Source: Rotaria socialis (lineage: Eukaryota; Rotifera; Eurotatoria; Philodinida; Philodinidae). Taken from it: a stretch of DNA of 64,000 bases. This document shows, piece after piece, positions 44,584 to 56,512 of the stretch (positions are counted from its first letter, which is position 1; each line of letters starts with the position of its first letter). The notes beneath the pieces are model-generated. The model searched no databases and was not told the origin of the DNA. It saw only the letters and a list, made by a program, of their open reading frames with translations. Made by a program: the position numbers and the translations under genes. The DNA is taken from contig CAJNYU010001258.1 in assembly GCA_905331475.1 (NCBI GenBank), positions 131,343 through 195,342 on the forward strand, read 5' to 3'.

Positions 44584-45936
44584 TAGTTGAATGTAATCCA
44601 AGAGTGTGTGCGCATGTTTATGGAGAGAAATATGACTAATGAGGCTTATTCTCAAAGGATCAATTAAAAACAAATTGACTTATATCATTTTCATACAAAT
44701 CAATTTGCTAGTCTCAACATTTCCTTTGCAGCAATCGACTTTGTGTCTAAAATGAATTTGCCCTATAATAAAATAATATTTAAAATAAAATGCAGAGTTT
44801 GGGTGAGGATGATGCTTACAGCTAAACGAAAACTTAACACCGACACCCTCACCCACACCCACTCTTCAGTGGCATTCACATAGTTATGCAACCGTCAATG
44901 TCTTCTTTCTTTTTCTTTTGTACGGAGGTGATTTCTTGACATTTACTCATAAATATAATATATGATTCCCCGAAAAAGGCCTCCATTCTCAGCTACCTGA
45001 TGAGACCGTTTGAGCAAGATTGAAATCCGTCGTAGTCTGCTTCAAAACACACATCCTCACGAAGGCCATTAGTAGATTTCTTTCCTGTTTGAATTTTTAT
45101 CGAGCAGTTCTTTGAAAAACAAAATTCTCATTACTTTTCAAAGAAAGAAGTAAACAATCTGCCATTATTTTCTACGTTTACAAACAGCGAGTAAAATTCT
45201 ATTTTACTATTCAACAAGAAACGTAGTCAGTTGGAAAGAATTTAAACGAAGGTGAGTGTACAAAACCTGACAGTAAATACACGGCTTAGTGATAGAATCA
45301 TTGCCGGAGTTTTCAATATATTCTATCACTCGACCTAAACGAGGATATGATGTCTTCTACAGTTACTCCAAAAATTCAAAGAAAAACTACGGAATTAAAA
45401 CACACCAACAAAATGCACCGATGCTGGAAAAGATAAAACCTGAGATGTTCAGACTCTGTGTATATCTATACAGTAGGTATGTGAAATATATGTTGTATAG
45501 AACATATGGAAGATATTGAGAGTGTAGGTGTAGGGAAGAGACTCATGGAGCATCCCCATATACTCTGTATCTACCTTCCTGAGTTCTAATCCAGTTTCTG
45601 AGGAAATCCTGCAAAAATATGTAACCTAAATGAGAGTAAAGAATAGTGCGCTTCCAGATTTTAAGACATTTCAGCGTTAAAGATTTCAAATGTTCCACAG
45701 AGTTTCGAAAACTACAAAAGACTTCTGAGATTTTCAGTATATTGTATGAGATCTCATGGAGTTTTACTAGAACTTGGAACATCTCGAAAGATTTCAGGAG
45801 GTTAAAAGTAGCTTCGAGACTACGCGAGCTCTCGATGAATCGTTAGAATGAATCTTTGAGGGACATCGATGTATGAGTAAATTGGTCGAGGCGATGGCAA
45901 GGGATTTGGGAATTTTGCCAATAAGACATCCGCCTA

Positions 45937-45990
45937 TGGTGTGGGTGTGGGCGAAAATAGAAATTATATCCACACCCACACCCATACACC
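45937..45990. repeat. GGGTGT hairpin, instance 11
   Basis: ATGGTGTGGGTGTGGG (45937-45951) faces CCACACCCACACCCATACACC (45970-45990) across an AT-rich spacer of about 18 bases. One of the cleanest members, with 14-16 complementary bases. Its right arm abuts or overlaps the end of the TIR element at 45987. Confidence 0.8.
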
Positions 45991-46126
45991 GTAAAAAAAA
46001 TCCGTAGAATACTAAACCCAAAAAGGGTTGATGAAAATTTTCAAAAACGGAAAAAGGGTTTATTATACGTTGCACTTTCATCAACCCTTTTTGGGTTTAG
46101 TATTCTACGAATTTTTTTTTACAGTG
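45987..46126. mobile_element. 140-bp terminal-inverted-repeat element
   Basis: The left end, CACCGTAAAAAAAATCCG then TAGAATACTAAACCC and AAAAAGGGTTGATGAAA (to about 46034), is mirrored at 46077-46126. The inverted repeats are about 48 bases with few mismatches, and only about 40 bases lie between them. The termini CACYGTAAAAAAA resemble DNA-transposon ends. No coding capacity and no clear target duplication. Confidence 0.8.
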
Positions 46127-47156
46127 CAGTAGTTTTTCTTTTAAACATTGCGACATAACACCAATGCGAACAATGTTTCAAAAGATCGATGAAATAGTTT
46201 CTTCATTTTTGAATTTCTACGAGTCAAATAGGCAGAATTATGATGAATTCTATGTATACAATCTAACTATGATAATTATCACAGCAAAATCGAAGATTTT
46301 CGGTGAAGTTTTCCAAAACCACTGAAGAACGGTGCAGCAGTGTCATGGGAGTTTTAGAATTCATTCGCGTTATGGTAGCCTTGAGGTTTTTAGGGTCACA
46401 ACGCAGCAGAGGCTGATTTGTGACTACAATAAACATATATTGCATTGCATCATAATTATTCCTCATTACATGACTGGGTTCCCCATTTTTCATTTCTAAA
46501 GTACATATATTTATGAAATGTCTCTTTTATCTTTCTAGCTTAATTGACATGGAAACCAGACTCGAAATGAAAGGTAGGATCTAAAATGTTCTGCATATTC
46601 TTCTTCAATCTTCAAGCATAGCATGCTTATCGAAAGACAAACTTTTTACCTGCGTAACCAGCCAAAGAGAGAATCAAACTGGACAAGTTACAGCCGTGAC
46701 TCGTACTCTAGTCAAGATAGATCCACGAAAACAAAATGATTCCGTATTAATTTATTGCTATGAACTTATGAATTATTTCAAGTTTTTCTATAACAGGTTT
46801 CTTGTCGAAAAATTCACATATAGTCTCTTTCAGGATTTTAGTACAAAATAATTTTTACTAAAATTCTATTTCTTTTCATATTGGAGATGAAAGTTAGCAA
46901 CTATGCAACTGAAGAGAATACTATTTACTAGAGTAAGAATCGACTGGAACCGATTGAAAATCTAGAGTTTGTGACCAATCACAGTCAACTCTTTCACTTT
47001 TGAATTGTATTTCATCCAATGTTCAACCTAAATCAAATAGAACGATCAGAACTGAATAGAACTCAAAAGATTGTCTTTATCATTCAGAACCAATAGAAAC
47101 TGTTACAGCAAGCAATGCACATGAAGCTAGTCTGAAGAAATTTTCTCCGTTCCGGG

Positions 47157-47405
47157 GTGGTGCTTCATGTCGTGAAGCTTGTTATAATTATTATTGTTAT
47201 TTTTATTGTTGTTGGTCTTATTATGGTTGTTGCTGGTGGTGCTGCTTATGGTAATAATAATAATAATACTGATGCTCGTAATGCTATTTTTGCTGGTGCT
47301 GTTTTTCTTGGTCTTGGTGTTCTTTGTTGTCTTAGTGCTATTATTAACACTTGTGCTAATTGTTCTGATCATGTATGTGGTTGTCATCTTGCTTGTTGTG
47401 ACTAG
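47157..47405 (+). CDS. Tiny two-helix, Cys-rich membrane ORF with extreme NNT codon bias
   Basis: The open frame starts without an ATG at its 5' end (GTG at 47157; first in-frame ATG at 47223), so the true start may be an upstream exon. It encodes a hydrophobic helix (VIIIIVIFIVVGLIMVVAGG), a GNNNNNTDARN loop, a second helix (AIFAGAVFLGLGVLCCLSAI) and a Cys/His-rich tail (CANCSDHVCGCHLACCD). Nearly every codon ends in T. A two-helix topology with a Cys-rich end suggests a small membrane protein. The alternative is a GTT/ATT-rich simple repeat that happens to be open; the regular loop and tail argue mildly for a gene. No family recognised. Confidence 0.4.
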   Translation: MVLHVVKLVIIIIVIFIVVGLIMVVAGGAAYGNNNNNTDARNAIFAGAVFLGLGVLCCLSAIINTCANCSDHVCGCHLACCD

Positions 47406-47566
47406 TAGTGTAGAATGGATAAATAAGCGATTTAATAACGTGGTGACATGACAAATAGAATAAGAAATAAAAAAAATATATAATTATATAAAAAACGTTT
47501 TATTTTTGTTTGTATTTGTATTTTTAATTTTGATTTTAGTTTTGTGCTTTGAAATAGGGTGTGGAT

Positions 47567-47789
47567 CCCAGGTGATGGCGGTACGACGGGAAACTGTCAG
47601 GAAACACTGGAAATCGCTAAAAGGTGGAAGCGGCATTCCGGCCGGAAAGTTTTGCATCTTTTTCCGGTGAATGCCGGTCAACTTCTAATGCTTGCCGGCA
47701 GGAACCGACAGTAAATCGTCGGGAAAAAAAATCCGAAAATTTTTTGTCCGATTCCTACAGTATCCGGTATCCGAAGCGATTGACCTGGG
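47567..47789. mobile_element. 223-bp element with CCCAGGT/ACCTGGG ends
   Basis: Bounded by CCCAGGT and ACCTGGG, the same termini as the 290-bp element family, but the interior is different: GC-richer, with repeated CCGG and CCGGC words (GCGGCATTCCGGCCGG, GAATGCCGG, GCTTGCCGGCAGG). Probably a second non-autonomous family sharing the terminal signal. No ORF. Confidence 0.5.
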
Positions 47790-49120
47790 GTACGGATTGA
47801 AGCAACCACAATCAATTTCGACATTGCTCAAAAGTCTTGTCACGTGGATTAATATCTCTTAAGTCGATTGGTGATAAATTTTCAAAAGAAATTTAAAATC
47901 AAATCAAGATTTGAAAACATTTTCCTATTGGAATGTACCTGTCATCCAATCAATTCAGTTTGGTTGTTTAAGGTTGTATTCACTCTAAGTCAAAATGTGT
48001 CGGATGTGTCGTCAACTACGACACGAAGCACGACACATTCGTGTACGACATGAGGTGCTCGTTGCGACACATTCTGCCCAGCAAGACCACGACGCATTTT
48101 TCACAACACATCCGACACTTTTTCATTGGTTGTTTTTGAAACGCATATTTCGATATTTTTTTTAATTTAATTACATATATCTCTTTATTTTTTGAAAATT
48201 CAATCTGATCAGATCCTAAGATCTGGCTGATTTGGAATTGGTCCGATTCCTATCAGACTTTCCAGTGTAGTCCTTCCCGGAACATGGATTGGGATGACAA
48301 TTCCTTGATTATAAAGTAATCAAGAATTGATTCCAAAGAAAATTTGAATTCGAGAACTTATGTTCCATGGGTTCATCGATGTTGCTTATATGTCGCTGTA
48401 TGTTCATAACAAAACGGTGAACGACTAGTCGACTGACAGAATGCGAAAATATACGACACAAAAATTTACGATACATTTTTGTAATAGAAAGCGCAACACA
48501 AAATTCGCGGCACATACAGCCAACGCATCTTTGTTTAGTGTGTTGAGATAATTGAAAATCATTAAAGTGCTTGACAGACAAATGAATGTACGGTTGAATC
48601 TGTTACTTAAGAGCTAAATGGAATAATTCTGTTGAAAAAGTCCAGATGCATTGTAGCGAATTAATGGCGCTACAGAAATCACAAAAGTGTCATAGATAGT
48701 CTTCACGTTCAAGAAGGTGATCATGGCTAACTTGTTGTTTGAGGGTGCTACTGTGACTATGAATGTAAGGAAAGAGAATACCATCATTCCGACACATACA
48801 CACCGCTCATGTACAAGGAATAAAATTATTATCAGATTAAAACAAAAACAACACCCACACCCTTTGCGTAAAATGCATACTACAACGACATCTATCAAGT
48901 TACTTGACATCGTTCTGTTCATATATAACACACGAGTTAAAAATAATGTTCATAATGTTCCTGTAAATTTTTCTTGTACTCTCACATATACTCATTTGTG
49001 GACTGAAAATTACGAATCGTAGCAATAGGTCAAGTTAATGTTCTACAATTTATAAATGCTAATGAATAATACTATTCGAAAGAAGATCATATTTTCGTGG
49101 TTGTAAATCGATTCATTTTC
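47790..49120. other. Gene-free region with a CGACAC-rich inverted repeat
   Basis: AATGTGTCGGATGTGTCG (about 47994-48011) and ACAACACATCCGACACTTTTTC (about 48103-48124) are inverted repeats enclosing many CGACAC words; together they look like a 130-bp degenerate element. A C-rich GGGTGT-family arm (ACACCCACACCC) is at 48850-48861 without a clear partner. ORFs on both strands here are unsupported. Confidence 0.4.
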
Positions 49121-49744
49121 ATGAGTGATCAACGCTCGATCGAAGGAAAAAATCTGTTGCATCATGATTCGCCACGAGTAAGAAAATATTTCTTGATATC
49201 GCATTATACAATATGAACTCGATTGAATCTATAATATTAATGCTATTTTTAGCGTCATTCGCATGCTTCTTGTGGGATAACAGTATTGGTTCACGAAGCT
49301 GATGCGCTAAGGCAGCAAAACTCTAGTTTATGTCAACAATTAAAAGCACTTCAATTTCAAATACAACGGCAACAAATAATTTTTGACCAACAGCTACATA
49401 AAAGTGTTTCTACTCAACCAACTATCCCTAACAAATCAACTGGTCAAGCTCACGATTTTAAAGAAGAAATAAATAATTTAAAAGAAGAAAACAGTAATTT
49501 AAATGAGCAAGATGATCAATTGAAGAAAGAGATAAACACTTTAGAACAAGCTAATGATGCAATGAAGGAAAACATAAATAATCTTAAACAAGAAAACAGT
49601 GATCTAAAACTAGAATTTCGCCGTTTACAACAAGAAAACAGTCGTTTAGAACAAGAATACCGCCGTTTCGAACAAGAAAGTCGCATTTTAAGACAAGAAA
49701 TTGATCGCTGTATCGAGGAAAATAATCGTTTAAAAAACAGTTGA
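49121..49744 (+). CDS. Small coiled-coil protein, two exons
   Basis: Exon 1 (49121-49177, MSDQRSIEGKNLLHHDSPR) and exon 2 (49253-49744) join in phase 0 across a 75-base intron with GTAAGA and TTTTTAG ends, giving 182 residues. After a short head, the protein has two coiled-coil stretches: about 35-70, and about 85-180 with heptads such as LKEENSNLNEQDDQLKKEIN and FRRLQQENSRLEQEYRRFEQ. Asn and Leu occupy core positions and Glu/Lys/Arg the flanks. It should dimerise through the coil; a structural or adaptor role is likely but not shown. An AATAAA-like signal follows near 49844. It resembles, at low complexity only, the large coiled-coil gene at 56513. Confidence 0.75.
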
Positions 49745-50007
49745 CTATAAGAAAAAAGAGGCGTTCATATCATAATCATTATATTTTCCATTCTTATCGC
49801 CTATTCCTTTTTTTTAAACTTAACTTTGTTTTTCTATCGGCTAATAAAGCACGATCTCTCTAACATTTTGTTCCAAAAAGCATGTATTTTTAAATTTTTC
49901 AAAAATAAATATAAAATCTCACAGGTGTTTTCGATTTCAAAAAACAACATGAACTAAGATATTTTTCACTCATCACATAGGTAACGCCAGAATGTATGTG
50001 TGGTAAA
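49745..50007. other. Short intergenic region
   Basis: 3' flank of the coiled-coil gene with AATAAAGC at about 49843 as a likely polyadenylation signal. Nothing else is seen. Confidence 0.4.
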
Positions 50008-50082
50008 GCCGGGGATGGCGTAGTGGTTCTATGCATCTGATTATTAATCAAACATGAAAAGGTTTGATCCCTTCCCCCGGCA
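50008..50082 (+). tRNA. tRNA-like gene, apparent anticodon ATT (Asn), possibly a pseudogene or SINE head
   Basis: The acceptor stem GCCGGGG pairs perfectly with CCCCGGC, followed by A as discriminator. TGGCGTAGTGG (50016-50026) is a perfect Pol III A box and GGTTTGATCCC (50061-50071) is a B box with one change from consensus. The T-arm (AAAGG-TTTGATC-CCTTC) folds with one mismatch. The anticodon arm TCTGA-TTATTAA-TCAAA has one mismatch and reads ATT at 34-36, an unusual decoder for Asn. The D-arm does not fold canonically (GATG/CATC is the best pairing). No T-run terminator follows at once. It could be a diverged tRNA, a tRNA pseudogene or the head of a SINE. Confidence 0.55.
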
Positions 50083-53000
50083 CGATGTCTTCGGTGTCAA
50101 GATATACAGTATCGGAAGAATAAACAAAGGAGGAAAAGTACTGCACGTCAATTTCGTCATCACTGCCTCGATTAGTCGACTTTTGTTCTGTTCGTTGACG
50201 TTTTCGTTTTCGCTTCCTTGTCATACTTTCTCTGTTTGTTATCGTAATCTTGTCTGTTGACTCTTTTTTTCTTAAGCGTCCACAAAAATCACAAAAAATA
50301 TCATTGTATGTCATGAATAAATATAGTGCATAAACCAAAAAACAAATATGCGTGGCAATGATTATGATTCAAATGATGACGTCTGTGTTACAAAGGCTAA
50401 AAAGTACTCGTGTTAAAACTGCGTAAAAGGTGAAATGTACGTTTTCATTTCAATTACAAATATAATTGATAGGCATGCATGTTAAAACAAGTCAATAAAA
50501 TGTCAATGACTACTTTTTATCTGAATCATAAATACTCTTGAAATAACATTATTCATATGAAAAGGACAACAAAAGTTAAAGATAAATTTTGTTTACTGAT
50601 GAAGGTCACGTCGGAAATGTCAGTGATACATACTCTACTATATACACCGTCGAATATGAGTGGTGGTGTTTTGTGCGACATTATCCGGTTCTACTATGGA
50701 ACAGCAAAACGAAAATTTCGAACCAAAAGTATTTTAATGGGGTCAACAGTGTGTAGATGTGGGCGACGGATTTGAATGTTTCTTGTTTTCCAGAGTAAAA
50801 CCTAATCGTCCCTCAACAAATTGTACTAATAAATACATGTTTATGAGTATCGCGATATTTGGACAGCGAAAAATGATGCATCATTCATAGTCTTTAATGA
50901 AACTTTGATTTTTCTGATAGCGATAATGAATATTCATCTAAATAAATTTTAAAATATAAAATATAAAATTAACTTTAAATCTGCATATTTAACAAGTAAC
51001 GCTCGTCTGTGAATTCGCTCAACTCTTTCTCGTAGGAATAGTGCATTCCGGATCTCAACAAATCACTTATGCACAAAGCTTCATGAAGCTTAGCTTTTGT
51101 ATAAAAACATAGCATCATAAATCAGGGATCTTTTAATTATATTTTTAATTACGAAAAAGATACAAATAGTGCAGGCATTTTGTTCCATCAGCAATCTCAA
51201 GTATTTCGTGGAATCTTTGACGTCCATCAACTTGATTTTTTAGCGTTAGCTTTTTTAGTACAATTGTTAGGGTGTATTTCTATACATACGCCTCGATCCT
51301 ATCTATTCTCATTCTTTCTATATTTCTATTCCTATCTTTTTGTTTCTATCACTTCTTTTCTGTTTTCTCCTTGTGTTTGCATATACATATATAAACGCTT
51401 GTTTTCTTTAAGAATAAGCAGAGAGAAGAATATACATCTTTAATTATGTTCGTCGCTCTTCGTGAGCACGAACCCTAACCGCAATGAATCCTGAGTGGAG
51501 CATATCTATGCATTGAAAGCTTCGCCTTACTTTCTCACTCATTTTCTCTGAAAGGAATCTTATGAAAAGAAAAACGAAACGTATTATGATCGAGATTAAC
51601 ATTTCATTTTCAGCTAAGTCAAAAAACACTGTTTTGATGGAAATTGGTGTTGTAAATAGTCGCTCTCTTACTCCTCTGCTTGGATTTAAACTAGAACATT
51701 TTCTCATCTTGATACAACACATTGATTTCGTTCAGCATCTTGCATGGTAAGCTAGGAATATATTTGATCATTATCGAATTTTTACTATTGACTTTATAAA
51801 CATTTCGTGGTGGGCAGATCATTAGCCATAGAACTATAACTTTCAATCTTGTTTTCAGATGCTGAGGGCATATTCTCTTCAACTAACTCTCATGAAACTT
51901 TTCAAATAGGTTTTCTCAGTCAGTATCTGTTCACAGAACACTACAACTGTCACATTACAGTCTTGCGTTCTCTTATGAGACAGAAACGACAGTATTTGAC
52001 ACCTGATCTAGTGTACGCTTCCTTTCTCGTGACATATGTTGCGAAAATTGTGCACGAAAATTATTTCCGACCCCGTCTGCTTACGTCCAAAAAACAAGCT
52101 CTGCCGGTTTCTAAATAAACATTATTGTTGTGGATAGAATCTGCCGTGAGCTCCAGCTCGTTTTTCAAAACCCACATGACGAAACATATCTATAGAAGAT
52201 AGACTCCTACCAATCTATGGGCCACAGATAGAATTTCGAGATGAATAATGGTCAGAGTTAACTTATACACACAAGACTGATCTTAAAAGATTGCTGAACA
52301 AAAAAATCGATTTCCATTTGTTCCTGATTGACCAATAGGATTTCGAGGAAAACGGACCCGGATTCTAACTCACAACCACAGATTACCTTAGACCAAGTTG
52401 TGGCTACAATGGGATTACGCCTCTACTATGTTCTTTTTCGACCGATCAGCGAAGTGCGGACACACGAGCAAGCAAGCAAGCAGACAACTTATGTTTGCTG
52501 GACTCATCTCTACGAGAAAGAGAATACATGACCACATCCTCAATAGACGAAAGTTCTCTTGTAATTATTTTTTCATTCTATAAGCTAGTTGTGATGATTG
52601 CGATATATGTTTCGGACTAGTCGTGTAGCTCGCCTTCACCACCTTTTTGCTTACTTCGGATGTTATCTCCTCTTTTTTATTAACACAAATATGAAAGACA
52701 AATGCAATAAGAAAGAATAATCAGTATGAAAAAGATAAATTTTAGCTACCACTTTTTAAAGAAATTTGTTTTCACTATACATAACTGCATTCGCTAGTGA
52801 ACGTCAGGTTCAATCAATGATTTAGTACCTTGCGTGTTTTTGTGGACTGAGTGAAAATGTGGAAATAGAAATATTTATCTACAATAGAATCATCAATAAA
52901 ACATGAAAAAAGAGATAAATAATGCTACTCATCATATGTCATATCTATCTCTCAGCATTCACTAATATCAATGACCCGCGAGTTACTCTATCATCAACCA

Positions 53001-53321
53001 TGTACAAAAAGTGGCTAAATCTTCTGATTTTAATCAATATTCTTCAATAAAAACGACTAGATCCAATAGTAATACTACAAAGAAGTAATCCAAAGAATCA
53101 TGCGTTTCTTTTGTTTTGATTAGCAGGATATATATTAAACCAGAATCTAGGTGACTTATTTGGGATATAATCGTTTTTATTGAATATTTTAATGATCGAA
53201 AAATATGTAATTTAGAAAAAGACATGATCTGCTAAACTCTGTCATGCACATATCGTGGGTGTTGCCCATGAAATTTGAGTTCAAATTTGTTTTTGCCCCA
53301 ATCTTCATTTGTATGCACAGA
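50083..53321. other. Long gene-poor region
   Basis: No exon chain could be built on either strand. ORFs at 50048-50338 (minus, Lys/Arg-rich, overlapping the tRNA-like gene), 51562-51750 and 51849-52118 (plus) were examined. The last two are separated by a GTAAG...TTTTCAG pair, but joining them leads at once to a stop. Nothing repetitive or structural stands out. Confidence 0.4.
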
Positions 53322-54236
53322 TCATTTGCCTTCAAATTGATTGTTTTGTGAATTCCACGCCAGTTGAATAGTAATTTTAGAATTCAAAATTTCTAGCCGA
53401 TGATCAGTACATTCCAGATATCCTTTGCTTAAGGTAACTTCATGCTTTGCACTCGAATAAGTACCAATAGCGAAAAATATACCCATGTCATCCGTCCCGG
53501 ACCCAACTACATTCGTGAGTTCAGGATCAAACCAAAGTGTCAGTTGGTGAGGTCCATGCCAAATTTCATTTTGAGGATATCTACTTCTTTCCCAAATACC
53601 AGATTTGAATATATTAATTTTTGATCTATTTAGCCCAAAAGCTGGATTAGTTGCCCTTTGCACCGGAGGTACATTTGACTTTGATCGTTGACTTTGACGG
53701 CTTTTTTTACATGCGTAAGTAAAAAAGATTAGTGCTATCAATCCAACAACACCACCAGTGATAATTATTGCAATTTTATTGTTTTTACAGTCATCGTCAT
53801 CGTCTTTGCATGAGCTCTCGGCAGATTCATGGGATGCATGTGGGTGACCTGAAATGTAATTTAGTATTCTTGAAAAATATTTGACTACATAAAACCTTTT
53901 TTGTCTTTTACAGAGTACCATATTCTTAAAATAAAATATTTTTGAAAGTGAGAAAGTTCGCTTAATGCTGCCATGTACTGAATTGGTTCAATAATAAGCA
54001 AATTACTTACCTTCATCAATGCCAGGATGTTCATTTTCACCGTCACCACCATGATTGCTGCTATGCTCGTTATTTCCGTGGAAAGAAGGATCAACAACTT
54101 CAGGAAGATGAGGAATTTCAGGAATATGGGGAATTACAGGAGCACGAATAGGTCCATATAAATTCGATAAACGCAGGCATTCACCTGTCATTCCTAGACA
54201 GATAACAAGGAAAAGGCCACAATATGTTATGTGCAT
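53322..54236 (-). CDS. Type I membrane protein with an intracellular beta-rich domain, two exons
   Basis: Exon 1 (54011-54236) and exon 2 (53322-53848) join across a GTAAGT...TTTCAG intron in phase 1 to give 250 residues. The start at 54236 (MHITYCGLFLVICLGMTGEC) makes a standard signal peptide; an upstream in-frame start at 54266 would place ten residues before it. A Pro/His/Gly-rich extracellular stretch (IPHIPEIPHLPEV, HGNNEHSSNHGG) is followed by an acidic CKDDDDDCK, one membrane helix (about 101-122, IAIIITGGVVGLIALIFFTY), a basic stop-transfer and a C-terminal domain of about 110 residues with WHGPHQLTLWFD, GSGTDDMGIFFAIGTYS and ITIQLAWN. That domain pattern recurs in bdelloid proteins but I cannot name its function. 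Probably a receptor-like or adhesion protein. Confidence 0.75.
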
Positions 54237-56358
54237 TATGCTGTCAACAAGTGTATAACCGAACACGTAAACACTCCATATATTTTGTAATGATTTTCAC
54301 TAGATTTATACATAGATATATACTTGCTTTGAAGATATGTATTGCAAATGTTGTGTCTGACTCATTCTTTAGACATACGACCTCTTATCATATAAGTTTA
54401 AAACATGATTTTTTCATAAACTTAACATTATCACCAATAGAAAACTGTTGTCATTTGATAACAAGACTTCAGTGAAATACCATTAAATTATTTATGGGAT
54501 GCTGGTGTGGGTTACATGAATTTCGGCCGAAGGAATTTTTGGGCCGGACTTTCGGCCTCAAATGAAATTCTTTTTATCATGAAACTGGATCATCCTCATC
54601 CTCATCCTCATCTTCATTTCCTACTGGGCCGAAAGTCCGGCCCGAAAATTCCTTGGGCCGAAATTCCGGGCTCCCGTTGGTGTGAGTTGCCAATGACAAA
54701 AGTGATAGCACGCTCACACTCACACCCTGATAATCCACCAAGGTGCGATCAGTTTCGCTCACTGAATGATTTCTCTAGGAGGTGTAGAAAGAAAGAAAAG
54801 GTTTCTATAGATTCACAATCAATACTGAGATTCATGACTAACAGAGAGAAACCGCAGAAACTATTTGATAGAAATCAAATTGATGTAATTCATGAGTATT
54901 GGTTTCTCTTCAAAACATATTTCTTCGCTAAAAGGATTTGATACTTGTTTATGCATATTGTGTAGACACTCGTCGAAGTAACTGGAAAACAAAATCAACG
55001 AAAAACATGGTTGTTTTTCTTTTTTCTCCACATGAGAAAAATCTGGAAAGAAAGACACCGACCGTTTGAACAACAAAACCACAATAGTAAAGAGCATAGA
55101 TCGAGAGAACTGCAGAAATAAAACATCTTATAAAGACACATCTCATATATGTTTCTATTTCTCACTATTATTCATTCTCTCCATTATTTGAAAGCGATTT
55201 CTACTCACAACAAAGTCAATAAGAAATCAACAGCAACCAGTTGCCATATTCAATCAGTGCATAGTGGAAAATAGGCTTGGTCGTTTGAAACGGTATCTGT
55301 AAATAAACTTATCTTTTTATTTTGTGAATTATACTCTGGTGTAATAATTTTGAGTCATACTGCTCTTTTGTGGCGTATTTTCATTCTAAACTACTGTAAA
55401 ACCTAGAAATAACTTGTCTTGGAATAATGTGTTTTTTTTAGTAACCAGATACCTAATATTTAGTCATCGATTCCATCTTATATTTGAATTTCTATGGGAG
55501 TGAATCAAAACAATTGATTCGGAAACAAGGCATTTAGAGAGATAAAATGTGGCTTTCTGGAAAATCTAACAAATAGACAGATAAGACATTATTATATCAC
55601 AAAGAGTTTAATTATCACTTTACTTCAGCCATTTGAATTTATTATGATAAATTTGTACTAGTAGAATTTCAAAGAATGAGACAGCAAATAAAACATAGAG
55701 ATAGAAGTCAACCTATGTGTTCAGTTTTCATCTATTTATAGAAGGCAAGGGACAATTTCATGCGCGCAAATATTTGTTCGAAACCCAAAACAAAGTTTAT
55801 GCAGAATATTTTAAGTAATACATTATAGTATTTTGATAAGAATAGTTTGTACATTAAAGCTTACTCTGAAAAATCTATCATTTCCTCCTTTCCCTATTGA
55901 TATGCAACGAACTCGAACTACATGGTGTTCTATGATTTTTCTTTCTGTTAATTAGTAGATGTTTAGCTAATAAAGGAAATCATTTCGAAAAAATTGCCAA
56001 AACTCAGAAAAACCATATGGTTTAGATATGTTTTCAATCACGAGGAGCAGTACATGACTGAGGCAAAATTTTGTGGTAGCCATATTTTTCCAAAATGATT
56101 TATAGAGGTAGGAAAATCCAAAACCAACCAAGAGCTAAAAATAAGGAAATAAAAAAGCCGTACCTGGTGTTAATATTCGTATTGTAATGAAAATAGTTGT
56201 AGTATAGCCATATGTCATGTATCAATAGTAGCATATATTTGTGATAATTTCTGTAGGTCAAGTCGAAATAAGGGTTAGAGGACGTCCTTTTTTGGTTTAT
56301 CTCTGCTTCCATTAAACAAGTAACTGATAATGTCTGTAGTCAATACCAAACTAGAACC
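54237..56358. other. Intergenic region with nested hairpins
   Basis: Contains the GGCCGAA inverted repeat (54521-54668) inside a wider GGTGTGGG...CACACC pair (about 54503-54725). A CATCCT microsatellite lies in the loop (about 54592-54615). No exon is supported; ORFs at 54507-54941 and 54861-55097 run through these repeats or lack content. Confidence 0.45.
54521..54668. repeat. GGCCGAA-type inverted repeat with microsatellite loop
   Basis: TTTCGGCCGAAGGAATTTTT and GGGCCGGACTTTCGGCC on the left (54521-54558) are mirrored by GGGCCGAAAGTCCGGCC and CGAAAATTCCTTGGGCCGAA on the right (54627-54664). The arms are about 38-40 bases with a loop of about 70 bases containing TCATCC repeats. Confidence 0.85.
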
Positions 56359-56420
56359 TGGGTGTGGGTGTGGGTGTGGATATAGTTCTTCTCCACACTC
56401 GCATTCACACCCTCACAACC
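56359..56420. repeat. GGGTGT hairpin, instance 12
   Basis: TGGGTGTGGGTGTGGGTGTG (56359-56378) is followed by CCACACTCGCATTCACACCC (about 56392-56411). It lies about 95 bases upstream of the large coiled-coil ORF, so it may sit in its promoter or leader. ATTCTTAGTTGTAG at about 56457-56470 is a possible leader-intron acceptor. Confidence 0.75.
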
Positions 56421-56512
56421 ACATTCTTTTCAATTCATTGCATAGAATGATGTTACTATTCTTAGTTGTAGGTGTAAAGCGCTAAAACAAGTGAACACGT
56501 TATCTTGTCTAC

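Larger units (their letters stand above)
44584..47150. other. Gene-free region with hairpins and a 140-bp TIR element
   Basis: Holds GGGTGT hairpin instance 10 (TTTGGGTGAGG at about 44798-44808 with CACCCTCACCCACACCCAC at about 44844-44862), instance 11 (45937-45990) and the element at 45987-46126. A lone GAGTGTAGGTGTAGGG tract is at about 45520. No exon is supported; ORFs in this stretch lack recognisable content. Confidence 0.4.

Noticed and set aside
50048-50338. Minus-strand ORF of 96 residues, Lys/Arg-rich
   Set aside because: Overlaps the tRNA-like gene, has no domain or splice context, and the basic run comes from TTTTCG-type low-complexity DNA.
51562-52118. Possible two-exon gene with GTAAG and TTTTCAG boundaries
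   Set aside because: Joining the parts gives an immediate stop, and neither peptide has recognisable content.
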